From Lagopus muta (lineage: Eukaryota; Chordata; Aves; Galliformes; Phasianidae): DNA of 64,000 nucleotides. Positions 34,101 through 47,500 of the stretch are shown here, in pieces (positions within the stretch are counted from its first letter, which is position 1; every line of letters begins with the position of its first letter). The translations under genes were made by a program, and so were the position numbers. The stretch lies in the NCBI RefSeq assembly GCF_023343835.1, contig NC_064435.1:80238134-80302133 (forward strand). Direction: 5' to 3'. The notes under the pieces are model-generated. The model searched no databases. It was not told where the DNA came from and saw nothing but the letters and a program-made list of their open reading frames with translations.

Positions 34101-34895
34101 CTGCCATCTCCATATATGATGACACAAACAGTTGCTGATTGCCAGACAGAAGCTGCTCATTAATTATTTTTCCTCTTGGTGAGAGAGGAAATGCAGCCAA
34201 ATGGCGGAGGCTCTGAAGAGCTGGCTTTATTAGCTTGACCTGACAGCAGTGCAGAGGTGTTTTGCTTGGGGACAGAATCTACATTTTGCCTTGCAATTTA
34301 GTGAGCTTGTCTGCATCACCTCCTACACTTCCTCCTACCTTTGCCTTCCCCTGTGACACACCCAAGCTTCTCTCTCAGTAGTCCTTCATCCTGTGCCACC
34401 TTTGCACCTTCTGCCATACCACCAAATGTGCTTTAAAATTCTAGAATAAATATGTTTTTAGTGTTTTTTTTTTTAATGTATTTTTTCAACAACATAAAAT
34501 GAAGATGTAAGAACATGGCTCTTGCAAACCGTCTCACTGATCCCAGATTTTGTGCTGTTGCTGTCAGTAGGTTTTGGATTAGGCAAGAACTTGCTCCATG
34601 AGTTCCCAGATATGTGCCAGGCACCTGCAAGCCCCCTGGGAGCCTGAGGAGCTGCAGTAAATGAATAACTGTAACCCAGGCCCTCTCAGCCTGCTACCTG
34701 CCCACACCTCCTCTGTGTGCTATCAGCTGCAGCAATCACCTCTGCTTATCTCCTCTGAGGGGGATAAGTGCAGTCTTCAGGTGCTTGCTTCAACTGAGTA
34801 CTTTATATTTGGGTGGAAATAACCTTCTTCGTGGCTTCAGCTCCGTGTGCCCAAGAGTGCAAAAGGAGAAGCAAAGTGGGTCCTCTTGCACCACG

Positions 34896-34980
34896 GGCAT
34901 CGTTTAGTGGATGTGGTGGTGATGGGCTCATGGTTGGACTGGATGATCTCAGAGGTCTTTTCCAACATTATGCATCTGAT
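34896..34980 (+). mobile_element. CR1 LINE short 3' remnant
   Basis: GGTTGGACTGGATGATCTCAG followed by AGGTCTTTTCCAAC is the characteristic CR1 3' segment. The terminal repeat tail is degraded (ATTATGCATCTGA). Confidence 0.8.
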
Positions 34981-35414
34981 TTAATGCTTTCTCTAAGTTT
35001 CCATAGCAGAAGCTGCCTTGCAGTGAAAGAAAATGGGCAATAGTGACCCTTAGGATGTGGGGCCATCCTGAAGTGAGGTTCAAACTGCTTGGGATTAGTG
35101 GAGGGTGAGGGTGCTGTGGTGAGGTGCTGAGAGTCAGTGCTGCTCCTCCCGGAGCCAGAGGCATCTCAGGTGATCAGCACGTAGAGCAATAAGCTCTGAC
35201 AGAGGAGCCCTGGTAAGAGCTCCGTTTAATTTCACTGTGGTATGTAGCACTCCAAGAAAACTCCCCGACTCGGTCCTTTTCCTTCAAGCACAACTCCTTA
35301 TCAAGGTTATTGGCAGCAATTCACTTACAGAAAGGAGCAGCTGTCATGGTATTCCCACATACAAACATGGAAAAACAACCCCTCCCTGCTTTCGGTACAG
35401 CGATGTTATGTAGT

Positions 35415-35515
35415 AAGAATAATTACAATATTTAACACTTGTATCTGCACTTTTAATCTTCAAAGCACTTAACGAGTGCTAGCTACAGGTAATTGTAGCT
35501 GCAGAGTGATGGGTC
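35415..35515 (-). mobile_element. Possible ancient amniote SINE (MIR-like) relic
   Basis: AACACTTGTATCTGCAC and ATCTTCAAAGCACTTAAC resemble the reverse-orientation segment of old amniote SINE families (pattern CTTCAAAGC-CTTTACA). Diverged; the assignment is from memory. Confidence 0.4.
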
Positions 35516-36365
35516 TGTTTGCAAAAAGGGAAGAACTGTGTGCACCCCTGCTCCAGCAGCCCTGTGCACAGGGAGCAAGCCAACACAGGCTCAGTGACAG
35601 GGACCTCTTGGGCCCCAGGGATGCTTTTTTCCACTGCTTGTCACCACCGTCCTGCCAGGGGTCACTGACTCTGAGTGTGCAGGTGGGGTTGCTCAGGTTG
35701 AGCTTCCCCATCCCGTTTCAGTCCCAATGGACTGACTATATGGCTAGCTGTTCTATGTGACCCGGTTGGTCTATATGACTGACTCTATGACTTGGCTTGT
35801 TTGGAGTGGAGCTGACGAGGGATGAGTGGCTCAGTGGGCAGAGCTGGGAAAGCAGTGACTCCTGGCAGAAAATAAGGTGACAGTGAGAGGCTTGCAGGAG
35901 GTGTGTATCTGAGAAAGGGAGGCAAGCCCATGCTGATTCCTCCTTCTCTGAGTCTGTCTCCCCATCCTGAGGAACTTAGCATGGGCTTGGCATTGGCCCC
36001 AATGTAAAAGGTTTTATTTGTTTCCTCGTCATGTTCATGTGACTTTTGGCTCGCACTGGAAGGAATAGCAGCACTTCTCCTGTCTTCTCTCTCCCTTTGC
36101 TTTCTTACAAAGTCTGCTTATCTGAAAGCATTCAGGTAAAGCTCTCTCTGCTTAGAGTCGGAAATGGTGGATTTCGGAGTCGGTGGATGTGAAATGTGTC
36201 ATCAGAGCACAGAGCTTGCAGGGTATTGCTGCCTGCATCTGGGAAGCCAGAGAACAGCCCTGCACGGGGCATCCTGGCCATCCAGCTCAGCACCTTGCCT
36301 TCACAGGCAACAAACCTCTGTATTTATTAACCTAGACCATTCCCAGGCAAATAAATGACGTCTGT

Positions 36366-36402
36366 GTTGGATGAGATGTTTGTGAGAGGTCCCTTCCAGC
36401 CT
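36366..36402 (+). mobile_element. Possible CR1 tail remnant
   Basis: TTGGATGAGATGTTTGTGAG followed by AGGTCCCTTCCAGCC resembles the final CR1 segment (GATGATC, AGGTCCCTTCCAACC), but it is very short. Confidence 0.35.
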
Positions 36403-37596
36403 CCTCTATGTGCTGACCGTTCTGTTTAGATAACTTTGAGGCCCATGTACCTTGCAATTTGATTTTAAACAAAAGCAAATCCAACTCCAACTGCTGGAAC
36501 TTTTGTTTTCCCTGGAAATCACACTCTTATCTGTGTAGTATGAGTAACTGTTCTTCCTGCTGTTTAAGAGGAAAAATAAGGTACTACATACAGTACAGTA
36601 ATGACAGTACATTAAGAGGAATTGGTTACTCCCAAGTGGTTAGCTTGCATTCAGTTTTATTTTAGCTGTTTATTCACGTTATCGTTTTTCCCCTTGAGGA
36701 TTGTTATGGGGGGGGGAAAAGGATTGTGAAACTCTGAGCTAGTTCTCTCTTGTGCTGCAGCTTCATTATTACGCATGTGACTCTGGGAAATAAAACCTTT
36801 GCTTTGTGAAAATATACCCCATTAATGTGCTGTTTCTGTCCCTTTGATTTGTGAAGTTCAACCACATAGCTGGTAGTTAAGAAATGGATTACACTTTTCT
36901 TTTGAAGGCCCCTGTCCTGAAATTAATTGATGAGATAAGAATCTTGAATCTTGCTGTTCTCTTAAAAAGAAGCGGGGGGGGGGAGGGAGGGGGGGGGAAG
37001 AAGAGGAAATAAAGGCAAAATAGAAACGATAAGCCTTCTAGGCCTTGTTGTTCCAGAGGAAAGCATCCCATCAGGCTCAATTCCCAGCTTTCCTGAGACA
37101 CGAAATAAAAAATGGTCTGGAAAGAAACACATGCGCAAACCAACCTCAGAGGTTAACCTCACGACTCTGGAGTTCCTACTCCTTCCTGAGGCCTCAGACA
37201 TTGCTGTTGGCAGGGCTGTGCAAGGGGTCAGCTCCCAGAGCCAGCTGCTTCCAGGAGCGCTGCCCGGGACAAGCTCAGTGCTGGGGAGCTGGGGCTGCTG
37301 CCTGCACTGCTTTGCAGGGCTGGGAAAATAACCTGAAATCCTCTCCGTTCTTTGTGCATTTCCAATTAAATGCAATCAATTGCTCAATCAATCTTTTGCT
37401 CTTAATAAAGTCAGTTATCTTTTTCCTTCTCGTTCCCCTCCAGGTTTCTGAACAATTGTTCAGACAGACACAACAAGCAGCTTTTGTAAAGGAAGAGTGT
37501 AGGCGTTTCCTTTGGCTGTTTTCACTTTCTGCCTATTATGTTATGCTCCGCACCCTCCCCGAATCCTAATCATATACAATAAGTGTTCTAGGAGTC

Positions 37597-37618
37597 TTTT
37601 TTTTTTTTTTTTTTTTTT
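37597..37618 (+). repeat. Homopolymer T22
   Basis: 22 consecutive T bases. Simple low-complexity run. Confidence 0.85.
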
Positions 37619-40134
37619 CCATCCAACTGGCATGGATTGAGTACCCTAATTTGATAGCAAAATCATGCCAAAACATTTGAGGTAGGGGGGAGGAGAATAG
37701 ACATTTTGTCATCTTTGTGTTGCTGATGAGTCAGACTGTTTAAACTAAGGAAAGGTTTGAAAAAGGGAAGGGAAATGCTCCACAGCCTTATCTACTCCAA
37801 CATTAATTTGGGTAGAAGGTAGGAGTGGAGGAAGTCTGAGTAAATCTGTTCCTTATTCAAGTTGTCTGTAGGTGGTTACTGCCGTCTGTGAGATGAGGGG
37901 GGATGCACTGAATTGTTGCCCACTGTGGTGACAGTGAGGAAGAGTGACATATTTGCTTTCCTTGGTTTCTGCATGTGCTAAAGCCACACTTGCTTGATGT
38001 GTGTGTGTAAAAAAAACCACCAGTACTGGTTGCAGCTGCACTGCTCTAACTACCCTGCGTTTCCAGGTGGGAGAACGCTGCAGCTGTGCAAAGCATATTT
38101 GTACCTAAGTAAATCTGCCCATAGGAGGTCTAGTCCTGTTCAGCTTTCTTGGCTTACAAACGAGCTGTCCTGAACTGACATGATCACGCAACCACAAAGA
38201 TTGTACATGGGTCAGGCCACGTCTGGAGGCAGGGCTGGATGTTCCCCTCTGAAGTGGGTGAGAAGGTTATGGTGAGCGTGTACTGTGAGACTTATGGGAG
38301 AAAAAACCAAAAAGGTGCAGTCAGGAGAAGGGTGAGTGACCTGGATGGGAAGAAGAGGCAAAGGGTGTGGTGCTGCAGAAAGTGCCAACAGCACAGCCTG
38401 ACTTAAACTTTACCTAGGCTTGCCCGCGTGTTGATTTTAGTATAAGGACGGTCCAGTCAGGCCTCTGTGCTTAAAGGACAAGAGAGGGGAAATGTCAAGA
38501 AAGTGCAGTTACCTCACTGTGAAAAGCAAACAAACTGAGTTAGTGGGAAACCTGGTGTCCTGGGGGAGCTGCTGGAAATCGTGTTACGTAAGGGAGCATT
38601 TGCACTGCAGCAGCTCTCGCACACGTCACCAAACACAAGCTTGGCCCTGTGCTTGCCCACAGCCCCGTGGGCACTGTCCACTGGAGCACCAAGCGAGTTG
38701 TGCAGCCCTGTGCATTGCTACCAGTCTCTGAGAACGCTGGCTTGGAGCTAGCTCAGATGGACCTGCCCTGGTTGCAGTTGCTGCGGTGCAGATGTTCCCT
38801 GGGAAGTTTAGAAAAGAGTAAAACCCAGACAAATATGCTAAAGGTGATAACGTGGTAATGAGAGGGAAGTGCTACTTTAGCTGAAGCGCTGTTTTCAGCT
38901 CTGTTTTTGAGGATAGCCTTGCTGGAAGGCGAGGAGTTGAGGAAAAAGTTTGTTCATCTTGTTATCCAGCCACTTCACACCCTTGTCACAGTCCCTGGCT
39001 GGTGCAGGGGAAGGCAGGTCCTCTCCAGCACACCTTGAAGGATGGATCCTGAACAGAAGTGGTTCTGAGGTGTTGTTATGGTGGCAGAGGCCTGCCGAGT
39101 GCTGAGATTTCTTGTGGCTGCCCCTCTGTTTGGCTTCAGGAATGGAGAAGCCATGCAGGAGCCGATTGCAAGCCAAGAGGCTATCTCCTTGCACTGGGGT
39201 GATCCTCCCTTGGCTGGGTCTCTTGGCCTCAGGGCTGTTTGTGTTGTGAGGATGGCACAAAGCAGCCGTACTTCAGGGAAGGATTGGGGCCCAGGCCTTA
39301 TCTCACTTTGATTATATTAAATAATCTATCTGTCTGCCACGTTATTTACATAACTCTTATTTAAATAGTTTTACATCAGACACACTGAATCATGAGACTG
39401 AAAGTCTAGACGATGCTTGCTAGGCTCAGCCTGCCCTTGGCCCTGCTGCGCTGCCGTTTTTCTTCTTCCTTCCTCCAGGACTGCCCTGCACAGCACTCGG
39501 TCCATAGACAGAAGCGGTTTCAGGTGTTCAGGGTGAACAAAACCCAACTAGATGGGGTGAAGGAGAAGAAATAGGGGAGCGGGATGGAGTTGCTTGCCTG
39601 ATGTTACCAGGTCAGCTCTGGGTATGCTGCAGAGCAGAGATTGTTGTCTAGATGAATGTAGGGAAGGGCTTCACCCCTGAGCCTACCCTCCAGGAAGCTG
39701 CTGTGGGAGATATTTCACTTCGAGAGGAGCGGACAGGTATAGGGTTACAGAGTGCTCAGCGGGCTCAGGGGTGAGAGTGAAAGCCGGGAGTCGGGAGGGA
39801 GCAAGCAGAGTAAAGAAGACATTTGTCATCGGAGAGAAAGCCAAGGAAACACGTTTGTTTCCCTAGGTTCTCTCCAAAAAGCACGTTATAAATTACTAAT
39901 CATTCACAAAAGGCCTGTGTTACAGCATGCTTGACAACCCATCCGTCCCTCCCGAAGGCACATAGTGTCACGCCCCGCTGCCGTGAGCTCCGCCGCGGAG
40001 CTTCACCGCAGACCGCCTCCGATGGCGATACAGCGGCGGGGCGCCGGGGCGGCGTGGAGCAGCAGCGCCACCCTGCGGCTGCCACGGGCAACGCAGAAAC
40101 GGGCTGCTATCCCAGGAACCATCAAACAGCAACA

Positions 40135-40232
40135 CTTTTTTTTTTTTTTCCTTTTTTTTCTTCTCCCTCCTTTAAAAAAAAAAATATCTTTTTATCATTT
40201 TCTGTTTTTTTTTTTTTTCTTCTTTTTTATTC
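40135..40232 (+). repeat. T-rich low-complexity block next to a CR1
   Basis: T runs broken by CCTTTTTTTTCTTCTCCC and an A10 island, directly abutting the CR1 copy that starts at 40236. Confidence 0.85.
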
Positions 40233-40235
40233 CTT

Positions 40236-40357
40236 GAATCATAGAATCACAGAACGGCCTGGGTTGAAAAGGACCACAATATCATCTAGTTTCAACCCCC
40301 TTGCTATGTGCAGGGTCCAACCACTAGACCAGGCTGCCCAGAGCCACACCCAGCCTT
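40236..40357 (-). mobile_element. CR1 LINE 3' fragment, reverse orientation
   Basis: It starts with the tail ATCATAGAATCACAGAA, then CGGCCTGGGTTGAAAAGGAC and ACCAGGCTGCCCAGAGCCAC. It is truncated after about 120 bases. It is very similar to the copy at 13721-13930, with a few small deletions. Confidence 0.93.
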
Positions 40358-40524
40358 TTACTTAAGCCGCTAGCAATCCATACAGTAACTTAGCTTGCAA
40401 GCTCAGGGACCCCCTGGCAGCAAGGTGCAGCAAAGAAGTGTGTGCTCCTAAATTGAAGAGCAGCGGGATGCAGTGCTGTGCTTTGCACATGCAACTCAAC
40501 GTGTTTTGCAAAGGTCATTCTTTC

Positions 40525-40585
40525 TACTCTCAGTTTACAGGTGTAGAAAATGAGGCATGAGGGACTGCAACAGGTACTGTAACAA
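40525..40585 (-). mobile_element. Possible MIR-like SINE relic, reverse orientation
   Basis: CAGTTTACAGGTGTAGAAAA followed by TGAGGCATGAGGGA matches the pattern TTTACAGATGAGGAAACTGAGGC of the MIR-type core in reverse orientation. It is short and diverged, and lies between two CR1 fragments. Confidence 0.5.
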
Positions 40586-40607
40586 ATAGTACCTACTTGG
40601 AACCATA

Positions 40608-40842
40608 AATTAAAAGAGGGGAGGCTTAGGTGAGATATTAAGAAGAAATTCTTTACTCAGAGAGTGTGAGGCACTGGCAGAGCTGCCCAAAGAAGCTGTG
40701 GGTGCCCCATCCCTGGAGGTGTTCAAGGTTGGATAGGGCCCTGGGCAGCCTGAGCTGGTGGTGGCAGCCCTGCCCAGAGCAGGGGTTGTAACTGGGTGGG
40801 ATTTGGGGTCCCTTCAAACCTAATCTATTCTAGGATTCTGGG
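40608..40842 (+). mobile_element. CR1 LINE 3' fragment
   Basis: It runs from AAAAGAGGGGAGGCTTAGG through GAAATTCTTTACTCAGAG and CCCTGGAGGTGTTCAAGG to the tail ATTCTAGGATTCTGGG. Sense orientation, moderately diverged. Confidence 0.92.
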
Positions 40843-41192
40843 TGTACCGCAGCAACAGTACAGACAATCTGAAAATGAGGCCTGGCCTCTCAAGATGAGC
40901 TCTCAGAGCACTGATACCTTTGAGATGAGCAGATACTTTTGCAAAAGATTGAGGAGCCAAGTTAATTCAGTGGAGTTAAATCACACTGGCATGCTTGTTG
41001 GTAGAAAAATTCCTATACGTTCCTAAGAGGATGGCCCAGGTTTGCTGTCTCCTGCTCTAGCTGCCAAGCTGCGCTGCCTCCTTTCAGCAACTGGCTGTTG
41101 TGAAAGAGGAACTTGCTGTTCTGCAGGGTCTGTTTCCCAATAGGGAGGCTCAAAGGGTGGAATTGTTATTGTGGAGACTGAGGAATTACAAG

Positions 41193-41209
41193 CACACACA
41201 CACACACAC
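41193..41209 (+). repeat. (CA)n microsatellite
   Basis: Eight CA dinucleotides in an otherwise ordinary stretch. Confidence 0.9.
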
Positions 41210-41488
41210 CCCATTCTGATTTCTGCAAAAGGAAGTTGTAAGTTCAAAAGTGAGGATAGGAGCAGCTGAGGTGATCCTACCTGAAAGCAGGGCAGGATGT
41301 GATTGACACCTCTGGGCTGATTCAGCATGCAGGCACGGCACGAGGTGTGTTGAAGTTATTTTAAGGTGCTGTGGCCTGCCTGAGGGCATCACAGAGTTCG
41401 GACGCCCCGCCAAATAGATGTGACTCCCCAGGGGAGGGGGTGATCTTCTGATAGCCACACCTTCCCCATTTGCTGCCTGGGAGCAATT

Positions 41489-41540
41489 GTGTGTGTGTGT
41501 ATATATATGAAAAAAAAAATATATATATATATATATATAA
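41489..41540 (+). repeat. Compound (TG)n/(TA)n microsatellite
   Basis: (TG)6 is followed by (TA)4, an A-rich break, then (AT)n of about 10 units. Confidence 0.9.
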
Positions 41541-42281
41541 AGGCTTTATTGACAGAGGAAAATGAATAATTTGTACTGGAGGAACACAAGGGTCATTGTT
41601 CCTCTTCTGCAGCATGACTCATCTGGATCAAGCTGTCTGTTTGGTATATCTACTAATGTGGCAACGTGGAAAAGCTAACCCATAAGTGCTTCTTTTGTTT
41701 CCTAAAAAACAATCCCTGGGTGCCTTTTGGTATTTTTCAGTTTTTCTAAGCCTGCCATGTATTGGAACGAGAAGAGCGCAGGCACTTTCTTGGCAAATCT
41801 TCCATAACTTTTTCTGTTCCACCCATACACAGTGCCTTCTTTTTCTGGGTTTGCAAAAGAAGTGCTTTACACACCTCCAAAGTGAGAGGAAACCTTGCCA
41901 TGAGCCTGAAGTTGAGCGCAGTGTCATGCATTGGGCATGCATGGTCCAGCATGGATCCCAGCAGTCTGGACCCAAGTGTCACCTGCCCTGACCCCATCCA
42001 TCACTGCTCAGCAGAGGATGCCAGCCTCACCCCGTGCACCCTCTTCCCCCCCCAACTGCTCTTTTCTGCCTACCATTGCCCTGAGTGGGCAATTCAGCAG
42101 TGCATGTGGCCTCCCCCAGCTCCCCTCCCTTGCACAGCTGCCGTGTCCTGCCCCTTTGGCACAGATGTATTGCCCCATGTGTGATGCATCTGGGGAGCAC
42201 GCTGCCCGCAGAGGAAGGATGACATTCATCCCTTGGCATAGGAATGCTTCTGAGAGCTTTTTTTTCTCTCTCTTTTTGTGC

Positions 42282-42304
42282 TTATTTATTTATTTATTTA
42301 TTTA
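42282..42304 (+). repeat. (TTTA)n microsatellite
   Basis: About six TTTA tetramers after a T/C-rich stretch. Confidence 0.88.
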
Positions 42305-42378
42305 AGGTACCTGACTTAGCCCTTAAGTATTAATCAGAAGCAGGCTAGTATGCAAATAAATCTACTACCCCCAATTAG

Positions 42379-42396
42379 AAAAAAAAAAAAAAAAAA
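42379..42396 (+). repeat. Poly(A) run, 18 bases
   Basis: Simple A run with no recognisable retroposed body. Confidence 0.8.
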
Positions 42397-44401
42397 GACT
42401 TGAGAGAAGGCACTTATCTCAGCACTGCTTGGATAGCTGGAGCAGCTGCGAGAGAGCTAATAGCAGGGTTGAAACTAGACTTGCCAGCAATTTCATTCTT
42501 GGCCAGACAGTCAATTTTTTCATGCTTTTGTCTGGCTGTCTCTCTGTAGGGCTGCACAAGGAGAGCAGTTTTACTTTCTTTCGTTGCTGTATGTATATTT
42601 TTCTGCTGAATTCATCTATGACTGCCATAATAACTCAGTGGCACTCTGTTTCCAAGGAAGCTTGAATGACTGAGTAATGAAGATGAATCAGGATTCCAGA
42701 AAAAGGGAAAATCCTCCTTTTGCACGCAGTGCAAGCCCAATAACCTGCTTCTGCCAACCCGTCTTACAAAATAAAAAAAGAGGCCTTCATTTGTACCTCC
42801 CCATTTCCCTGTGAGTACAGTGAAAGGATTTTTTGTATTGCCTGCTGTCGCCTGCGCTCTCTGTGCCCCTTCTGCTGCAGGAAGTGGGCAGAGTGGCGGT
42901 TTTTAATAGGAACTCATTTCACATCCCTGTGTGCCTGTTGGTAGAAGAGGTCACGCTCTCTGCGCTTCGCTCCGGCTGGGATCCTCCTTTGGACAAAGGT
43001 GATGTGTCTTAGAGTGCCTTTGGCTTGGCAGGAGCCTTTATGAAAATACCACAAGTTCAGACAATGCTGGTTACGAGGAGCACACGGCGTGTCGTATGTG
43101 GGAGGATTGGTGCAGAGTTTCCAGTAAAAACGAAGTGACTTAGAAAGCTCTTCTTCATCCCGGTGCATCTCAGGAAGCGTATTTGGTATCTGTGTGTCTG
43201 GGGGAGCATGGGGTATGCTGTGTGTTTGGACATGTCTGACTGAAGGTCTTGGGAATCGCTTAGCTCCTCGCTAGCACACAGCGCAGGTTTCAAAGTGTCT
43301 CAGAGTATTCTTTTGCATCCACTGAAAGCCTGCCTTGGATTTTAAGCATTACAGGGGCCAGAGTTTCGTCTGCTCTGAATCAGGGGAAGGTAGTGGTGCT
43401 ATGTCAGTTTGGGACAGCTAAGAGGTTGGCCTTCCACTGTCCCAGTGCTGTAGCGCAGTGCAGGCAGAAGGTATGAGGACAGCCTGCAGAGCACAGTGAG
43501 CTGTTGCCATGCAGTTTTGTCAGCTGTTCGGGCAAAGTGAGGATGCTGCTGCCATGAGACAATTTCAGGCTGTTGCCAAAAGCTGTTTTGTGTCTCTTGG
43601 AGACTTTGTCACATTTGAGGCCATCTATTTCCAGCTCTGCTCCTTGTCAGTAAAAACGAGGTTGCTGCTTATTCCCTCTTTCTCTGGCCTCTGCACATTC
43701 AGCAGGAAGGGGAAGGCTGCTCCCAGATTTGCTTATTTGTTCTATGCTACCTCTGAGCTTCAGAAAACTCAGGGATGTTCTGTGATCCTATCAGCAGGTC
43801 CTAAGCAGCTAATGGGAGACTTGGAGAAGAATGGCCTCCAAAAGTGGAGGTAGGTGGCTTCAGGGGATGAAAGCCACTTTTCACCTGCTGACTATCCCAC
43901 CCTGCCCTTAGCGGTAATCCCCTGGGACTCAAGTGCCTGGCTGAATCTCTTTGGCTTTTGCACTCTCAGAAGGGGCATTTTTGAACTCACTGTTTGACTG
44001 ATAGTTGAAAGTGTATGTCCTATTTGTTGTGAGGAAAAACACAACAGAACTAAGAGGAAAAAAATTTCAGCTTTGTTTCTAAAGATCAATAGCATAAGAT
44101 TTTAACTTCATAGCCATTTGCTGTTCATCCCACAGCTGGGTCAAGTCTCCTCGTTATGTACCTACTGGAAATGTAATGGAGCTCTGCTCATTTGTGTCAG
44201 CTGGCTCTACAGCTTGCCACTTGTTTCTCCTAGATTGACCCATAAAACCCTACGTGGGCTGGGATTTGACAGTCCAAGATAACACACTTGACTTCTTGAG
44301 GTAGTCTTTCTTCTAATGGCACTCAGCTGACCAAGTTAAAGTACTCTGATTCTTACCTGCCTGTCTGCATTCCTCTACTGATGAAGAATGTAAGGTGCTC
44401 T

Positions 44402-44533
44402 GTCCCTGGTTGTCCCAAGGCAAGGCTGGATCAAACTCTGGGCAACCTGATCTTGTCCCTGTTCATTGCAGAAGATTTGGATTAGATGGCCTTCAGGAGT
44501 CCCTTGCAACCGTAAGGATTCTATGATTTTATC
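44402..44533 (+). mobile_element. CR1 LINE short 3' fragment
   Basis: CAAGGCTGGATCAAACTCTG, GGCAACCTGATC, and TTGGATTAGATGGCCTTCAG ending ATTCTATGATTTTAT. Clearly CR1 but diverged. Confidence 0.85.
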
Positions 44534-47500
44534 ATTTTGAGGCTGGAGCCAGGAGTGTGATGCCAAAGATTTTGGAAGGTCCACCCTCAGGGAGCTGTGA
44601 CCTCTGCTTAGATAAACTGTATGTCTTGTGCTCCAATGCCCCTCATTTTCTACTACCTCCCTCTCTTGTGAGATTGATCTAAAATAAAAATACACACTTA
44701 TTTGTAAAGAGTTGTCTAATTTTGGCGGTATGTTAAGGCTTTGGGTGACTTTTTTCTTCAGTTAAGTTCCCAAGAGATGGGGCACAAATCTATGACCCTG
44801 AGGACTCAGATCTTTTTGGTGATGTCAAACAAAACTCTGAGAAAGGCTAAGGGCATAAGTGCTATTTTCATCCATGACATGAGCTCCTTAAGAACTTTGA
44901 AAAGTCTCATTCTATGTCCAAATTAATAATGCAGTGCTTGGCCCACAGCAAGGAGGCCAGCAGCAAACAGACAAACCCAATCTGGGCTATGATTTCACTG
45001 AGGTCATGTTAATCTGAAAAATGGATGAGTATGACTCTGTTTCACATACCAAGTTGTCTTCCAGCACTGCAGATGTACATCTGTGTTGGAGGATTTCAGT
45101 GGCCAGGAGTCCTCTCCATCTTCCCTTTTCTCCCTCTTCATCTATTCGTGGCCTCCCACAGGCAGTACAAAGGTGAAAGACGTGCCTCTGTCTTGAGTGT
45201 GGACATGCCCTAAATGTTCCCAGAGCTCTATTCCAGCTGAAGTTGTTCCCTGACTTAAATCTTGTCTTCTTTTCCATTCTCATTGTGACAATCAGGTGCT
45301 GAGAATAAGACTGCATTTGGAGGTGGCCAGTAACTATACACTCTTTTTTTGCTGTTGTTCCCTCTGAGTATAGAGCTAGAGGGAATGCATCTCTTTGTCT
45401 TTTAATGCTTGATTTTGACACAAAGGATATGCATTTTATTCCTTAGTTTAGCATCTGTTCTAAAGCTATTGCTCTGTGTTTTGCAACTAGTATTCTCTGC
45501 AAAGAGCTGCATCTGTTGCTGTTTTCAACTGCAGTTTACTACCTACTTTGGGGACGTCCCTCTCAGTTTTCCAGAAGATATACTTAAGAACTGCAGTCAA
45601 AATGGATTGGTTCAGTCAAGCTCTGCAATTTAAACTGTTTGACTTCTCTGGTGCAACACACTAAGGTTGAGATGTAGGTAAGACTAGAGGTTGCACTCTG
45701 TGGATGGCACAGTGCGAGCTGATATTAGATTCAGAATGACTGTAAAGTCAGATACAATTATGAGCTTCTTGTGCAAGATCTTTGCTGGTAGACAATCCAG
45801 TGTTGAAAGAATCACTCCTAATTTGCAATGAAGTAAGGAAGATCAGAGCAGCCATTTTGTCTGCCGTATTTGTTGTTCCATGTGTAACTCCACAGGCCTC
45901 AGAGGGAAGATCTGCACCCTTAAAATGTTTATTGAAAGCTACATTCAGCAGTGGTTTCCTTCTAAACTTGGCTATGGGTTAGGAAGCAAATTCTGAATGT
46001 CATTCACCAAAGTATGTTATTAAAAACTGTGTGTTTATACTGAGAAGTACTTGTGGGTGAAGCACTCCTGAAGAATTTTAGCAAGCCTCAGAAGTAACTT
46101 TAAGACCAAAGACATTGTGCTGAAGAATGCATTCAGGTATATTTTCCTACCTATCACAAGCAGATTGGATAAAGGCAAATATACTTATCTGGCTCAGCAT
46201 GCTCTAAGAAGATCAAGTGGGTATGAATACTGAGAATGTACCTTTTTGCCTTCCAATACAAAGGATGCAATCTGAACTCTTTTTAGCTTTGCTGCTTCTC
46301 CATTCTGGGACACTGTTGTATCATCAGTCACATTGGAAAAAGACAGATGCTGAGACTGAGGCTATACTACATAGTAAATCTAAGCATGCCTGATAGCCTT
46401 TCTTGGCCTGGGAACAAAATTGTCTTTGCTAGTAAACTGCTAGCTTGTTCTCTGATGTGAGCATGGTCCTTTGCGGCTGCCACTTGCTCTGAACAATTCT
46501 GGGGCCTGATTTGGCAACTGGAGCATGCCAGGGACCATACTCAGTAGGCAGCTTGCTTGCTGCTACCCTGCTTAAGAGGCTGGTAGACTGTGTTTTACCA
46601 GCTGGCCTGAATATATGAACATATGGCAACAATGGCCAAGTTTACTGACAAAGATATAGCCTGACAGTAATCTGGCATGGGGTGTGCATGTGCAATACTG
46701 AAATTCAGCATGGAACATTCTAGCTATTCAGTGATATGTGCAGATACGTCAGTTGAAATCCTGGGCTTTCATGACATGCTACCTTGAAGTAGAGAGAGGT
46801 CGGACACTGAGGTCAAATTCTACCATGTTGGGTCTTGGGAACTCCTTAATGGGGTATGTGTGGAGTTGGCCTTTGCCAGCCTAAGATACTTGTAACTGAC
46901 AACAAATACTTGTAACAGTGAGAAAGGAAAACCATAACTGGAGTGAGTGATCCATTGTTCTGTCTCATTCCTAGTGGTTTTCCTATAGGCAAGAGCAGAG
47001 CTGGGGTGCTTTGCTCATGATACCAAGTCAAAGGCTTGACTGTGCCATGCCTGCTGAAGCACCTGAGACAGGTTGTTAAAAATACCTGAATCTGATGAAA
47101 CTAAGCTCAAGACTTCTGTTCAAAATGTTCATGCCTTAACTTCCATGGCTGCGCACTTTGGTCTTGAGTATTTTTAAATACTGATGTCATCTAGTCAGAA
47201 TTGCATTGCTATTTTATTATGGAACAGAGTATTTTGGAGGCCTGAAGGTAAGGAAGACTGTAGTATTCACAGGTGTATTTGTTTCCAGCTTGGTTCAGAA
47301 AGAAGTGAATGCCTGGGGCAAGTATCTGAGCACAATTTCAAAGAGGCATTGTCACTTCTTTGGTATTGATGACACAGGGAGCCAAAGGAGCAAGACCAAG
47401 GTGAGCACAGGAGTTGCGCTGGGACAGGGAGCCTGTGTGAACTGGTAAGAAGAGACAAGGGGAGTGAACTTAGGATAGATGCTACAGTGGTATTGTCATT

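Larger units (their letters stand above)
30361..40235. other. Intergenic, no gene recognised
   Basis: CpG-poor sequence beyond the FOXC1 CpG domain. It contains the 20-bp minisatellite (31052-31131), a CR1 remnant (34896-34980), a possible CR1 tail (36366-36402), an ancient-SINE-like patch (35415-35515), G-rich low complexity at 36972-37000 and a T run at 37597-37618. Short open frames show no recognisable protein. Confidence 0.65.
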
